Of a stretch of DNA of 40,278 nucleotides, positions 24,624 to 34,510 are shown in pieces (positions within the stretch are counted from its first letter, which is position 1; each line of letters begins with the position of its first letter). This DNA is from DASSWB01 sp035705495 (GTDB taxonomy: Bacteria; Bacteroidota; Bacteroidia; Flavobacteriales; Flavobacteriaceae), in the NCBI GenBank assembly GCA_035705495.1, contig DASSWB010000034.1:1-40278 (forward strand). The letters run 5' to 3'. The position numbers were made by a program, and so were the translations under genes. The notes below the pieces were generated by a model. That model saw only the letters and a list, made by a program, of their open reading frames with translations, was not told where the DNA came from and searched no databases.

Positions 24624-27131
24624 ATGGCGAAGAATTTAGTGATTGTGGAGTCACCGGCAAAAGCAAAAACAATTGAAGGTTTTCTCGGAAAAGATTATAA
24701 GGTAGCTTCCAGTTTTGGTCATATAGCCGATTTACCAACGAAAGAGTTAGGAGTTGACGTAGATGGAGATTTTACGCCGAAATATATAGTTTCAAAAGAC
24801 AAAAAAGATGTTGTCAGTAAATTAAAAGCGCTGGCGAAAAGTGCAGAAATTGTGTGGTTGGCAAGTGATGAAGACCGTGAGGGGGAAGCTATCGCTTGGC
24901 ATTTGGCTGAAGAATTAAAATTGGATAAAAACAAAACAAAACGAATTGTTTTTCATGAAATAACCAAATCTGCCATTCAGCGGGCAATTGAAAATCCGCG
25001 GGATATAGATTACAATCTTGTCAATGCACAACAGGCAAGAAGGGTGTTGGATAGGTTGGTAGGATACGAACTCTCACCTGTATTATGGCGAAAAGTAAAA
25101 GGCGGTTTATCTGCCGGTCGTGTGCAATCGGTTTCGGTTAGATTGATTGTTGAAAGAGAAAGGGAAATTCAGAATTTTAATGCTGAAGCTTCTTTTAGGA
25201 TTGATGCTGAATTTTCTACTGTTGAAGGAAAATCATTTAAAGCGAAGCTTCCAAAAAGCTTCGAGACAAAAGAAGACGCACGAAAATTTTTGGAAGAAAA
25301 TATAGGGGCTAATTTCAAAGTTGCGGATTTAGCGACAAAACCAGCGAAGAAGTCGCCTGCACCACCTTTTACAACTTCAACATTGCAGCAGGAAGCTTCC
25401 AGAAAATTATATTTTTCAGTAAGCAAAACAATGACAATGGCGCAACGACTATACGAAGCCGGTTTCATAACCTATATGAGAACCGATAGCGTAAACCTTT
25501 CCGAAGATGCAAGAAAAGGCGCGAAACAAGAAATTTTATCTGCTTACGGAGAAAAGTATAGTAAAACAAGACAATTCAAAGGAAAGAGCAAAGGAGCGCA
25601 AGAAGCTCACGAAGCAATTAGACCTACCAATTTTGCCGTTCATAAAGTTCAAGCCGATCACGATCAGCAAAGGTTATATGAATTGATTTGGAAACGCGCC
25701 ATCGCTTCGCAAATGAGTGAAGCCGAATTGGAGAGAACCAACGTAAAAATAGAAGCCGATAAACATGACAAACATTTCACGGCAAATGGAGAGGTTTTAA
25801 AATTTGACGGATTCTTGAAAGTGTACTTGGAAGGAAAGGATGAGGAGGATGAAGAGCAGGAAGGAATGCTTCCGGCAATGAAAATAAATGAGAAACTTGA
25901 AAAGAATTATATTTCTGCAACAGAAAGATTTACGCGTCCGCCGTATAGATATACGGAAGCTTCCCTGGTTAAAAAACTGGAAGAACTGGGTATTGGTCGT
26001 CCTTCAACATACGCCCCTACAATTTCAACGATTCAGAACAGAAATTATGTAGAAAAAGGAAGCGTGGAAGGAACAGAAAGGAAATATGTTCAATTTGTGC
26101 TTGAAAACAATAAGATTAAAGAAGAAAATCTTTCTGAAATGGTGGGGAGCGATAAAGGGAAACTGGTTCCAACTGATGTAGGAATGGTTGTTAATGATTT
26201 TTTGGTCACCCATTTTTCAAATATCCTAGATTACAATTTCACCGCAAAAGTCGAAGAGGACTTTGATGACATTGCGGACGGATTGCAGGAATGGACAAAG
26301 ATGATGCGTAATTTTTATCAGCAGTTTCACCCACAGGTAAAAGATGTAGCGGAAAATGCCGAGCGGGAAGTTGGAGAAAGAATTTTGGGTAAAGATCCAA
26401 AAACCGGCAAGCCCGTAAGCGTGAGATTGGGAAAATATGGTGCTATGGTTCAAATTGGTTCGGTTGAAGATGAAGAAAAACCACAATTCGCGGGATTAAC
26501 GCCAGATCAGAATTTGGAAACGATCACCTTTGAGGAGGCAATGGCTTTATTCCAACTTCCAAAGGAAATTGGTGAATATAAAGGAGCGCCTGTAGAAGTA
26601 AACAATGGCCGATTTGGTCCTTATGTGAAATATGCCGATAAATATGTTTCATTGAGCAAAGGCGAAGATCCTCTGAAGGTTGATATGGAACGCGCCCTGG
26701 AATTGATTGAAGCAAAAGAAAAAGCGGATGCACCCATTTATGAATATGAAAATAAGCCTGTTCAAAAAGGAGTAGGAAGATTTGGGCCCTTCTTAAAATG
26801 GAACGATCTTTTTATCAATGTGAATAAGAAGTACAATTTTGACAATCTTTCACCAGACGATATTGAAGAACTTATAGAGGACAAATTAAAGAAGGAAAGG
26901 GAGAAGGTAATTCACGACTGGGAGAAGGAAGGAATTAGAGTGGAGAAAGCACGATGGGGACGTTCTAATATCATAAAAGGTAAAACAAAGATTGAATTGC
27001 CAAAAACCGTTGATGCCGCAAAACTGACTTTAGATGAAGTAAAAGCGATAATCGATAAAAATGCTCCCAAAAAAAAGCCGGCAAAGAAAGCAACTAAAAA
27101 AACCACAAAGAAAACTGCAAAAAAGAAATAA
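24624..27131 (+). CDS. topA: DNA topoisomerase I
   Basis: TopA relaxes negative supercoils through a transient 5'-phosphotyrosine link. The TOPRIM domain has Glu9 and the Asp82-Glu83-Asp84-Arg85-Glu86 motif; the active-site Tyr284 is in FITYMRTDSV. I chose ATG 24624 (835 residues), since an in-frame TTG at 24576 is the promoter -33 element itself. The C-terminal part has topoisomerase C-terminal repeats (RFGPYVKY and RFGPFLKW), and the protein ends in a Lys-rich tail (about the last 20 residues) with no Cys4 zinc fingers visible. The next gene starts immediately after the stop. Confidence 0.98.
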   Translation: MAKNLVIVESPAKAKTIEGFLGKDYKVASSFGHIADLPTKELGVDVDGDFTPKYIVSKDKKDVVSKLKALAKSAEIVWLASDEDREGEAIAWHLAEELKLDKNKTKRIVFHEITKSAIQRAIENPRDIDYNLVNAQQARRVLDRLVGYELSPVLWRKVKGGLSAGRVQSVSVRLIVEREREIQNFNAEASFRIDAEFSTVEGKSFKAKLPKSFETKEDARKFLEENIGANFKVADLATKPAKKSPAPPFTTSTLQQEASRKLYFSVSKTMTMAQRLYEAGFITYMRTDSVNLSEDARKGAKQEILSAYGEKYSKTRQFKGKSKGAQEAHEAIRPTNFAVHKVQADHDQQRLYELIWKRAIASQMSEAELERTNVKIEADKHDKHFTANGEVLKFDGFLKVYLEGKDEEDEEQEGMLPAMKINEKLEKNYISATERFTRPPYRYTEASLVKKLEELGIGRPSTYAPTISTIQNRNYVEKGSVEGTERKYVQFVLENNKIKEENLSEMVGSDKGKLVPTDVGMVVNDFLVTHFSNILDYNFTAKVEEDFDDIADGLQEWTKMMRNFYQQFHPQVKDVAENAEREVGERILGKDPKTGKPVSVRLGKYGAMVQIGSVEDEEKPQFAGLTPDQNLETITFEEAMALFQLPKEIGEYKGAPVEVNNGRFGPYVKYADKYVSLSKGEDPLKVDMERALELIEAKEKADAPIYEYENKPVQKGVGRFGPFLKWNDLFINVNKKYNFDNLSPDDIEELIEDKLKKEREKVIHDWEKEGIRVEKARWGRSNIIKGKTKIELPKTVDAAKLTLDEVKAIIDKNAPKKKPAKKATKKTTKKTAKKK

Positions 27132-28292
27132 ATGCTGAATTTTGAATTTCTTTCCCCGGTGGACGATAAACTGATTGACGACCTTAAAACAGGACATCAT
27201 CAATCAATTGGAAGCAATATGAAAGTGCATACACAAAAACTGGGTGCTCCGGAATTGGATGGGATAAAAATTGCGGTTGTTGGGGTTTTGGAAGCACGAT
27301 TGGCGGTGCAGCCTACAGCACATCACTTTGATTTTTTTGAAATAAGAAAACATCTCTATAAACTTTTTCCAGGTAATTGGGATCTGTCCATAGCCGATTT
27401 GGGCGATTTAAAACAAGGAGATACTGTTGAAGATACTTATTATGCGCTTCAGCACATCGTTTCAGAATTGATCAAACTGAATATAATACCTGTAATAATA
27501 GGAGGAAGCCAAGATTTGATTTATGCGCAGTATAGAGCTTATGATAATTTGGATCAAATGGTGAATTTGGTCAATATTGATCATCAATTTGATTTAGGAG
27601 ATGCGGAACAACCTATTTCCAATAAATCTTATTTGGGAAAAATAGTGGTGACCGAACCCTATAATCTGTTTAATTGCTCAAATATCGGGTTTCAGACTTA
27701 TTACAATTCCCAAGATGAAATCGATTTAATGGATAAGCTGTATTTCGATTCGTTTAGGTTAGGTGAAGTAACAACAAACATCACAGCGGTTGAACCCGTA
27801 TTGAGAAATGCCAATTTAGTGGGGATTGATTTGGGTGCCATATCCAATTCAGCCTATCCTATGTCGGCTAACGGATTTAATGGTAGGGAAATCTGCGCAC
27901 TTGCAAGATATGCAGGGATTAGTGATAAGGTAAGTTCTATTGGAATTTATGAATATCAGCAATTTAACATGGAGCCAACATACCCCATGTTAATCGCACA
28001 AATTATCTGGTATTTTATTGAAGGTGTAAATTTCCGTAAAAATGAATATACGATTTCTGCAAAAAAAGAGTTTATAAAATATAATGTTCCTGTTGAGGAG
28101 GAAATTCTCACTTTTTATAAGAGTCCGAATAGCGGAAGGTGGTGGATTGAAATTCCGTATATAGAAAATTTAGATAATAAACTGAAAAGAAATACGTTAT
28201 TACCCTGCACTGAAGATGATTATCTGCATGCATGTAATCAAATTATTCCTGAAAGATGGTTCAAGGCCAAGAGGAAAAATGAGATTTTGTGA
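27132..28292 (+). CDS. Arginase/formimidoylglutamase-fold protein with degenerate metal site
   Basis: A 386-residue protein with the ureohydrolase fold signature. Three blocks align with the family's metal-binding motifs but are altered. The usual GG-D-H-S reads GGSQD (124-128, Gln127 for the His ligand). D-x-H-x-D reads DHQFD (150-154, Gln152 for His). D-x-D reads DLG (233-235, Gly235 for Asp). Three of six manganese ligands are therefore missing, so ordinary arginase or formimidoylglutamase activity is doubtful even though automated annotation would give those names. The start codon abuts the topA stop with no gap. It ends 117 bases before gldK, the first T9SS core gene. No histidine-utilisation genes are nearby. 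Confidence 0.85.
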   Translation: MLNFEFLSPVDDKLIDDLKTGHHQSIGSNMKVHTQKLGAPELDGIKIAVVGVLEARLAVQPTAHHFDFFEIRKHLYKLFPGNWDLSIADLGDLKQGDTVEDTYYALQHIVSELIKLNIIPVIIGGSQDLIYAQYRAYDNLDQMVNLVNIDHQFDLGDAEQPISNKSYLGKIVVTEPYNLFNCSNIGFQTYYNSQDEIDLMDKLYFDSFRLGEVTTNITAVEPVLRNANLVGIDLGAISNSAYPMSANGFNGREICALARYAGISDKVSSIGIYEYQQFNMEPTYPMLIAQIIWYFIEGVNFRKNEYTISAKKEFIKYNVPVEEEILTFYKSPNSGRWWIEIPYIENLDNKLKRNTLLPCTEDDYLHACNQIIPERWFKAKRKNEIL

Positions 28293-28334
28293 AGAAATAA
28301 ATTAAATAAAAACAAGGTTTTTTAGAAGAAAAAA

Positions 28335-28365
28335 TTGTTTTTAAAAAAAAATTGATATAGGTTTA
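28335..28365 (+). promoter_or_regulatory. Probable promoter of gldKLMN
   Basis: TTG (28335-28337), a 20-base spacer and TAGGTTTA (28358-28365) match the consensus with one mismatch (final A for G). It lies 45 bases before gldK. Confidence 0.45.
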
Positions 28366-28409
28366 CCGCCTTTAAAAATTAAATTACGACTTAACCTTTA
28401 ATTGAAGTT

Positions 28410-29774
28410 ATGAAAAAAGTTTTTTCGCTGATTGCTATTTTGGCATTACTATATAGTTGTGGAAGGGGAGATAGAGGTCAACTAGTGGGTGCGAAGGGGA
28501 AGAGATGGCATCCAGAGAAACCATTCGGGATGACGCTTATTCCCGGTGGATCTTTCATTATGGGAAAAGCTGGCGAAGATATTGCTGCCCGTAAGGATGC
28601 ACCTCCAAAAACAGTTACTGTTCGTTCTTTTTATATGGATGAAACAGAAATCACAAATTCGGAATACCGACAATTTGTGGAATGGGTAAGGGATTCAATA
28701 ATCAGAACCCGTTTGGCGATTCTTGCTGATGAACTGGGAGAAACTCCTGGAAGCGGCGGAATTGGTGAATTTGCTTTTATGGATGCAGATCCAGCTAATT
28801 TAACCCCGTACCAACAATATATGCTCGATAATTATGGTGGTGGACAAAGCGGTTATGAAGGTCGTCAATTAAATCATGATATAGATTTAATTTGGGAAAC
28901 TGATGAATACCCAGATGAATTTTACACGGAGGTGATGGATACGATGTATTTGCCAATTGAAGAATCTTATAATGGTCAACGGACTATAGATGTTAGAAAA
29001 TTGGTTTTTCAATATACATGGATGGATATTCAAGCTGCTGCAAGGGCAAAAGGTAATGTAAAACGATCAGATTTTGTTGTAAGGGAAGCGGTTGAGATTT
29101 ATCCAGATACTACTGTTTGGATCAAAGATTTTAACTATTCATATAATGAGCCCATGCACAATGATTATTTTTGGCATGAAGCTTATGGTGATTATCCTGT
29201 AGTGGGTGTTACTTGGAAACAAGCCAAAGCATTTACAGCGTGGAGAACGCTTTACCACAATGCTTATCGAAAAAGTAAAGGAGATCATTTTGTGAATTCA
29301 TACAGACTTCCAACTGAAGCCGAATGGGAATATGCCGCAAGAGGCGGATTGGAATCTGCTGATTATCCTTGGGGTGGTCCTTATGCCAAAAATGACCGCG
29401 GTTGTTTCTTGGCGAATTTCAAACCTTTAAGAGGTGATTATGCTGCGGATCAGGCTTTATACACAGTTGAAGCAGAATCCTACGCTCCTAACGATTACAA
29501 CCTTTACAACATGTCGGGTAACGTGTCTGAATGGGTAGATTCTTCTTACGATCCCGGTTCATACGAATATATGTCTTCGATGAACCCAAATGTAAATGAC
29601 AGAACAAATCAACGAAAAGTTGTTAGAGGTGGCTCTTGGAAAGATGTTTCCTACTTCCTGCAATTGGGTACTAGAGACTACGAGTATGCTGATTCGGCAC
29701 GAAGTTATATCGGCTTCAGGACTGTTCAAGATTATTTAGGGACTGATGTTGTATTAAATCAGCCTCCGCAATAA
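28410..29774 (+). CDS. gldK: T9SS ring/gliding motility lipoprotein GldK
   Basis: GldK (PorK) is the outer-membrane lipoprotein that with GldN forms the periplasmic ring of the T9SS. The 454-residue protein has a lipobox LYSC (Cys17) and a formylglycine-generating-enzyme-like (FGE-sulfatase) domain: PGGSFIMG (about 46-53), MDETEITNSEY (about 77-87), RLPTEAEWEYAARGG (about 298-312) and the closing VRGGSWKD and GFRTV. It lacks the paired active-site cysteines expected in true FGE enzymes, as in other GldK proteins. First gene of gldKLMN. Confidence 0.97.
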   Translation: MKKVFSLIAILALLYSCGRGDRGQLVGAKGKRWHPEKPFGMTLIPGGSFIMGKAGEDIAARKDAPPKTVTVRSFYMDETEITNSEYRQFVEWVRDSIIRTRLAILADELGETPGSGGIGEFAFMDADPANLTPYQQYMLDNYGGGQSGYEGRQLNHDIDLIWETDEYPDEFYTEVMDTMYLPIEESYNGQRTIDVRKLVFQYTWMDIQAAARAKGNVKRSDFVVREAVEIYPDTTVWIKDFNYSYNEPMHNDYFWHEAYGDYPVVGVTWKQAKAFTAWRTLYHNAYRKSKGDHFVNSYRLPTEAEWEYAARGGLESADYPWGGPYAKNDRGCFLANFKPLRGDYAADQALYTVEAESYAPNDYNLYNMSGNVSEWVDSSYDPGSYEYMSSMNPNVNDRTNQRKVVRGGSWKDVSYFLQLGTRDYEYADSARSYIGFRTVQDYLGTDVVLNQPPQ

Positions 29775-29847
29775 AATAAGGCCTCATAATTTTACTTATA
29801 ATTTATAACCAATTTTTTAACAAACAAACGAACAAAAACTATTTATT

Positions 29848-30486
29848 ATGGCAAATTCAAAAAAAGGAAAGAAGATAATGAACATGGTGTACGGTCTAGG
29901 TGCAGCAGTTGTAATCCTTGGAGCTTTATTTAAAATTATGCACTGGCCTGGTGGAAATGCAATGCTTATTGCAGGTCTGGTTACTGAGGCACTCGTATTT
30001 ACAATCTCGGCCTTTGAACCTGTTGATGAAGAATTAGACTGGTCACGTGTTTATCCTGAATTGGCTGGTGGAGAGCCAAATAGAAAAGAAGTAAGAGAGA
30101 ATAATGAAGAAGCGGAAGGTTTGCTTTCACAAAAACTGGATGTGATGTTGAAAGAAGCTAAAATTGACTCTGAGCTTATGGCTAGTTTAGGTGATAGCAT
30201 CAGGAATTTTGAAGGTGCTGCCAGAAATATTGCTCCTACTGCGGATGCAATGGATTCTCAAAAAAGATATAGTGAGGAAATTTCCCTTGCGGCAACTCAA
30301 ATGGAAAGCTTGAACAATTTATACAAAGTGCAATTGGAATCTGCAAGTCGTCAAACTGAAATCAACGAAGCAGTTGCTGAAAATGCAGGCAGATTAAAAG
30401 AACAAATGGCTTCTTTAACAAATAACCTTTCTTCCTTAAACGGAGTTTATGGTGGTATGCTTTCAGCTATGAATGCGAATCGTTAA
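29848..30486 (+). CDS. gldL: T9SS motor inner-membrane protein GldL
   Basis: GldL and GldM form the proton-driven motor of the T9SS. The 212-residue protein has two N-terminal membrane helices (about 10-32 and 37-56) followed by a cytoplasmic helical tail. Polar membrane residues correspond to those described in F. johnsoniae GldL: Lys29, His32, Glu47 (LVTEALVF) and Glu57 (AFEP); the mapping is by motif, not alignment. It follows gldK by 73 bases with no terminator between. Confidence 0.97.
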   Translation: MANSKKGKKIMNMVYGLGAAVVILGALFKIMHWPGGNAMLIAGLVTEALVFTISAFEPVDEELDWSRVYPELAGGEPNRKEVRENNEEAEGLLSQKLDVMLKEAKIDSELMASLGDSIRNFEGAARNIAPTADAMDSQKRYSEEISLAATQMESLNNLYKVQLESASRQTEINEAVAENAGRLKEQMASLTNNLSSLNGVYGGMLSAMNANR

Positions 30487-30538
30487 TTAGTTTTTTCTTA
30501 AACTATATTTATTTTAAAATTTAAAAACTAATTAAACA

Positions 30539-32089
30539 ATGGCAGGCGGAAAACAAACCCCAAGACAAAAGATGATTAACCTGATGTACTTGGTTTTCAT
30601 TGCGATGTTGGCATTAAACATGTCAAAGGAAGTACTTACAGCTTTTGGATTAATGAATGAAAGTTTGGTGGAATCAAACCAAACTGCAGAACAAAGAAAC
30701 AATGCTTTTTTAGCTGATCTTTCTACAAAAGCAAAAGATCAACCTGAAAAATATGAAGAGGAAAGTGCGAAAGCTCAGGCTGTAGCTAAATTAGCTGAAG
30801 AGCTTGATTCTCACATTTCTAATCTTAAAAGCCAATTACTGAAAGATGCTGATCCAACAGCTTATGAAGAAATGGATAAGTCCAATGATTTGGATGAACT
30901 TTTCTTTAGAGGTGGAAAAATCAGTCCTGAAGGACAAGAGTTTCTTGATAAAATTGAAAAATTCAGAGTTGGAGTTATTCAAATTATGGAAGGTAATCAG
31001 GAGATTGCAAATGACGTGAATAAGAGATTTAAAACCGAGGAAGTTGTTGTTGAAGGTGCTAAAAAATCATGGTTGAGCTATCGTTATGAAGGCTTTCCAT
31101 TAATTGCGTCTATTACAAATCTTACTCAGATGCAAGCTGATATCAAAGCTACGGAAAATGAAGTTTTATCTTCATTACTGTCGGGTCAGTTAACTGCGGA
31201 GGTTTCAATGAGCAACTATGGAACTTTACTACAAACTCCTAAATCGGCATATTACGCTGGTGAGGAATTTAATGGAGCTATTGTTTTGGGTAGGACAGAT
31301 GAAACTACAAAACCTAGTGATGCGGAATTGACACTGGACGGAAGAAAATTAGTCTTAAACGAAGATTTTAGTTATGACGGTGGAAAAGTTGTCCTTAGTG
31401 TACCTGCAGGTAATGCTGGTGAACACGTGATCAAAGGAACCTTGTTCTTCGATCAGGATGGAGAGCCGATACCGGTTCCTGTTGAACAGACTTTTTCGGT
31501 TATTCCGAAACCAAATTCGGCAGTGATTTCGGCTGATAAAATGAATGTGTTGTATCGTGGTGTTGCGAATCCTATCACGGTTTCCATGCCAGGGGTACCT
31601 GACAATAATATTAATGTATCTGCCCCAGGACTTTCAAAATCTGGTGCAGGAAAATACACGATGAATGTTACCACACTTCAGGCAAGAGAGGTTACAATCA
31701 AAGTTGTTGGTACAATTGGTGAAGAATCTTATCCTTCTAGCCAGACATTTAGAATAAAAGATATTCCTGCTCCAGTAGGAACTGTGAGAGGGGAATCAGG
31801 TGCTATCAGCATGCAAAGAAATGCATTGGAAATTTCGGATATTGGTGCAACACTTCCTGATTTTGATTTTGATTTGAACCTAAGAGTAACAGGATTTAAA
31901 TTTAAAGTACAAGGTCAACCAACTATTCAGGTAAACGGAAGTAAATTGGATGGTCAAGCTAAAGCAGCGTTGAGAAGGGCAGCTCGTGGTGAAACTGTAC
32001 AAATATTTGATATCAATGCACAATTGGTAGGGAATTCAGGATATAAATTGAAACAGATTTCCCCAGTGTTTATTGAACTTACTAATTAA
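30539..32089 (+). CDS. gldM: T9SS motor/periplasmic protein GldM
   Basis: GldM spans the inner membrane once and reaches across the periplasm to the GldKN ring. The 516-residue protein starts MAGGKQTPRQKMINLMYLVF, with Arg9 just before the single membrane helix (about 12-31); this Arg is reported to matter for the GldL motor. A helical domain (about 35-215) is followed by beta-rich periplasmic domains (about 220-516). Normal length for the family, 52 bases after gldL and 12 before gldN. Confidence 0.98.
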   Translation: MAGGKQTPRQKMINLMYLVFIAMLALNMSKEVLTAFGLMNESLVESNQTAEQRNNAFLADLSTKAKDQPEKYEEESAKAQAVAKLAEELDSHISNLKSQLLKDADPTAYEEMDKSNDLDELFFRGGKISPEGQEFLDKIEKFRVGVIQIMEGNQEIANDVNKRFKTEEVVVEGAKKSWLSYRYEGFPLIASITNLTQMQADIKATENEVLSSLLSGQLTAEVSMSNYGTLLQTPKSAYYAGEEFNGAIVLGRTDETTKPSDAELTLDGRKLVLNEDFSYDGGKVVLSVPAGNAGEHVIKGTLFFDQDGEPIPVPVEQTFSVIPKPNSAVISADKMNVLYRGVANPITVSMPGVPDNNINVSAPGLSKSGAGKYTMNVTTLQAREVTIKVVGTIGEESYPSSQTFRIKDIPAPVGTVRGESGAISMQRNALEISDIGATLPDFDFDLNLRVTGFKFKVQGQPTIQVNGSKLDGQAKAALRRAARGETVQIFDINAQLVGNSGYKLKQISPVFIELTN

Positions 32090-32101
32090 TAATACATAAT
32101 T

Positions 32102-32992
32102 ATGAACTGGAAGCGTCTTTTTATTGTATTCTGTGGATTTTTCATTTCCGCTTCGGCTTTTGCTCAGGTTAATATCCTGAACGTATCATCGCCAAGTGAA
32201 ATTGGACAAAAAACAGACGCACAAATCGCAAATGACAATGATGAACCATTACCTTATGGTTATGTGGATGAACGGGATATTCTGTGGTCAAAAACTACTT
32301 GGGAGGTAATCGACTTGGATGAAAGGGTGAATTTCCCTTACTATTACCCTGTAGATACCAATAATATTGGTAGCAACAGACGATCTCTTTATGATGTGCT
32401 AATGACTAATATTAAAAATGGGAATATAGAAACCATTTATGCAGATTCCTATTTCAGGGAAGAGCGTACATTAGAAGATATTAGTGCAGCATTATCGAGA
32501 GTAGATACCACCAATTTAGGGATTGAACAATTTAACGCTACAGGGCAGGTGGAGGCTCAGTATATTGACAGAAGAGATATTTCTTCTGCTGATATTATGG
32601 AGTACCGCGTTAGGGGACTCTGGTATTTCGATACACGTCAAGGAGAACTTAAATACCGATTATTGGGTATTGCTCCAGTTGCACCCGATGTAAACTTTAT
32701 TGATGATGCAGAACCACAACTTGTGGAACTGTTCTGGGTATGGTTTCCAGGGGCAAGGGATGTGTTACATGATGCCAAAGCCTTCAATAATGAGAATACT
32801 TCTGAATCTTTTTCTTTTGATCATCTTTTGAATTCCAGACGATTTGATGGAACGATTTATCAAGAGGATAATGTTCAGGGAGACAGACAAGTTGATGATT
32901 ATATCCAGAACAATTCTTTAATGCAACTCTTTGAGTCTCAACGAATCAAAGAACAAATAAGGGATTTTGAACAGGATATGTGGAATTATTAA
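32102..32992 (+). CDS. gldN: T9SS ring protein GldN
   Basis: GldN (PorN) is the periplasmic partner of GldK in the T9SS ring. The 296-residue protein has a signal peptide (1 to about 22, ending SAFAQ), then the DERDILWSKTTWEVIDLDERVN motif and the later YRLLGIAPV and ELFWVWFPGARDVLH stretches typical of the family. It closes the gldKLMN operon, which a strong hairpin terminates 19 bases downstream. Confidence 0.97.
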   Translation: MNWKRLFIVFCGFFISASAFAQVNILNVSSPSEIGQKTDAQIANDNDEPLPYGYVDERDILWSKTTWEVIDLDERVNFPYYYPVDTNNIGSNRRSLYDVLMTNIKNGNIETIYADSYFREERTLEDISAALSRVDTTNLGIEQFNATGQVEAQYIDRRDISSADIMEYRVRGLWYFDTRQGELKYRLLGIAPVAPDVNFIDDAEPQLVELFWVWFPGARDVLHDAKAFNNENTSESFSFDHLLNSRRFDGTIYQEDNVQGDRQVDDYIQNNSLMQLFESQRIKEQIRDFEQDMWNY

Positions 32993-33010
32993 TTCTGTGA
33001 TAACTTTACT

Positions 33011-33040
33011 AAAACGCCTATGGAAACATAGGCGTTTTTT
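33011..33040 (+). terminator. Terminator of the gldKLMN operon
   Basis: A perfect 12-bp stem (AAAACGCCTATG/CATAGGCGTTTT) with a GAAA loop, ending in a T-run. Confidence 0.92.
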
Positions 33041-33052
33041 AATTTGGGAAAA

Positions 33053-34102
33053 ATGATCGATTACATTTTAGTTGGGTTGGGTTTGGGCGGTATTTCCATC
33101 GCGCAAGAATTCCGCAAAAGAAAAAAAACATTCCTTGTTTATGAAGATAACTCCCAACAAGCTTCCACCGTTGCCGGCGGTATTATCAATCCGGTAAACC
33201 TTAAGCGATTCACCCTTGCCTGGGAAGTGAAAAATCATTTGAATTATGCAATTCCTTTTTACGAGGAAATACAGAAGGAGTTGGACTTTTCATTTTTAAA
33301 AAAAATAGAGGTATACCGTCGCTTTTCTTCCATTGAAGAACAGAACAATTGGTTTTTGGCCTCGGATAAGACAGAACTTCAAAATCTTTTGGATCCGAAT
33401 CTCGTAAAAGAAATCAATCCACATATAAAAGCCGATTATTGCTTCGGAAAAATCAATAATACTGCAATTCTGCAAACAAACGATCTGATTTTTCAATACA
33501 AAAAAATGCTTTCCAACTTGGATCTTTTTCTAACTGAAAAATTCGATCACTCTAAATTGAAGATTGATTCCAACTTTGTTCAATATAACGGGATTAAAGC
33601 GAAGTCAATCGTTTTTTGTGAAGGTTTCGGCATGAAATCGAACCCCTTTTTCAACAACTTGCCTTTAATTGGAAATAAAGGAGAATATATTATCATACAA
33701 GCTCCCAATCTGAAGTTGGATGTCGTCGTCAAATCTTCGGTTTTTATTATTCCCCTAGGTAATGATACCTATAAAATTGGAGCTACATACAGGCATGGCG
33801 ATTATACTTCCTCACCCACAACGGAAATCAGGGAAATTCTGGAAAAACAAGTTAAAGAACTTCTTTCATGCGATTTTGAGATCATAGATCAGGAAGCCGC
33901 TATCAGACCCGCTACTATTGATAGAAAACCTTTGTTGGGAAGACATCCATCGCACAAAAATTTATATATATGCAATGGTTTTGGTAGTCGAGGAATCAGT
34001 ATGGCACCATCCTTGGCCAAAGATTTATTGGATTTCATGGAAGAAAAAAAACCGTTAGATCCAGAAATCAACATTGAAAGATTCTCTTCGGATTTAGTTT
34101 AA
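33053..34102 (+). CDS. FAD-dependent oxidoreductase (DAO family, MnmC C-domain-like)
   Basis: A 349-residue flavoprotein of the D-amino-acid-oxidase fold. The dinucleotide-binding GLGLGG is at residues 8-13 after a beta-strand IDYILV, followed by AGGIINPV (about 42-49) and a C-terminal GFGSRGISMAPSLA motif (about 316-329). The whole resembles the FAD domain of MnmC, the tRNA wobble-uridine modification enzyme, but there is no methyltransferase half. I chose ATG 33053 over an upstream TTG at 33044. It follows the gldN terminator; a T9SS link is not implied. It converges on the DUF983 gene with 3 bases between. Confidence 0.8.
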   Translation: MIDYILVGLGLGGISIAQEFRKRKKTFLVYEDNSQQASTVAGGIINPVNLKRFTLAWEVKNHLNYAIPFYEEIQKELDFSFLKKIEVYRRFSSIEEQNNWFLASDKTELQNLLDPNLVKEINPHIKADYCFGKINNTAILQTNDLIFQYKKMLSNLDLFLTEKFDHSKLKIDSNFVQYNGIKAKSIVFCEGFGMKSNPFFNNLPLIGNKGEYIIIQAPNLKLDVVVKSSVFIIPLGNDTYKIGATYRHGDYTSSPTTEIREILEKQVKELLSCDFEIIDQEAAIRPATIDRKPLLGRHPSHKNLYICNGFGSRGISMAPSLAKDLLDFMEEKKPLDPEINIERFSSDLV

Positions 34103-34105
34103 TAC

Positions 34106-34489
34106 TTAGCGCGGCTTATAATTCAAAAAGAAATTGATCCAGATATTCCGGGAAATTCTTATGATGAAGGGCATAAAAACCATAAGCGTAAGCACGATTA
34201 CGGCAAAACACCAAAGTAAATGCAGGTCGAATAAAAAGAAACTGATAAAAAAGGCCGGAACTGCAAATGCAATACCGACTGCATAACTCACATACATGGC
34301 GCCAAAAAAGAACGAAGGTTCAATTTTATATTTTGTGTGGCAATGTGAACAACGCTCGTGCATTTCGAAGATTTGGGTAATTTTATATGGGTTATCCTCG
34401 AGGTACATGCTCTCCTCTTGACAAACAGGACAAGTGCCAGTAAAGATGCTATATAATTTACTGCCTTTCAGATATTTAAATAAATTCAT
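34106..34489 (-). CDS. DUF983 family membrane protein
   Basis: A 127-residue protein with a zinc-ribbon-like pair of CxxC motifs (Cys20/Cys23 and Cys47/Cys50) followed by two membrane helices (about 61-83 and 86-108). This is the DUF983 pattern; function is unknown. I chose ATG 34489. A longer frame from a GTG at 34531 would start upstream of the -7-like box TATTTTTG at 34518-34511. Confidence 0.85.
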   Translation of the reverse strand: MNLFKYLKGSKLYSIFTGTCPVCQEESMYLEDNPYKITQIFEMHERCSHCHTKYKIEPSFFFGAMYVSYAVGIAFAVPAFFISFFLFDLHLLWCFAVIVLTLMVFMPFIIRISRNIWINFFLNYKPR

Positions 34490-34510
34490 GAGAGTCTTTT
34501 TAATCTTGTG

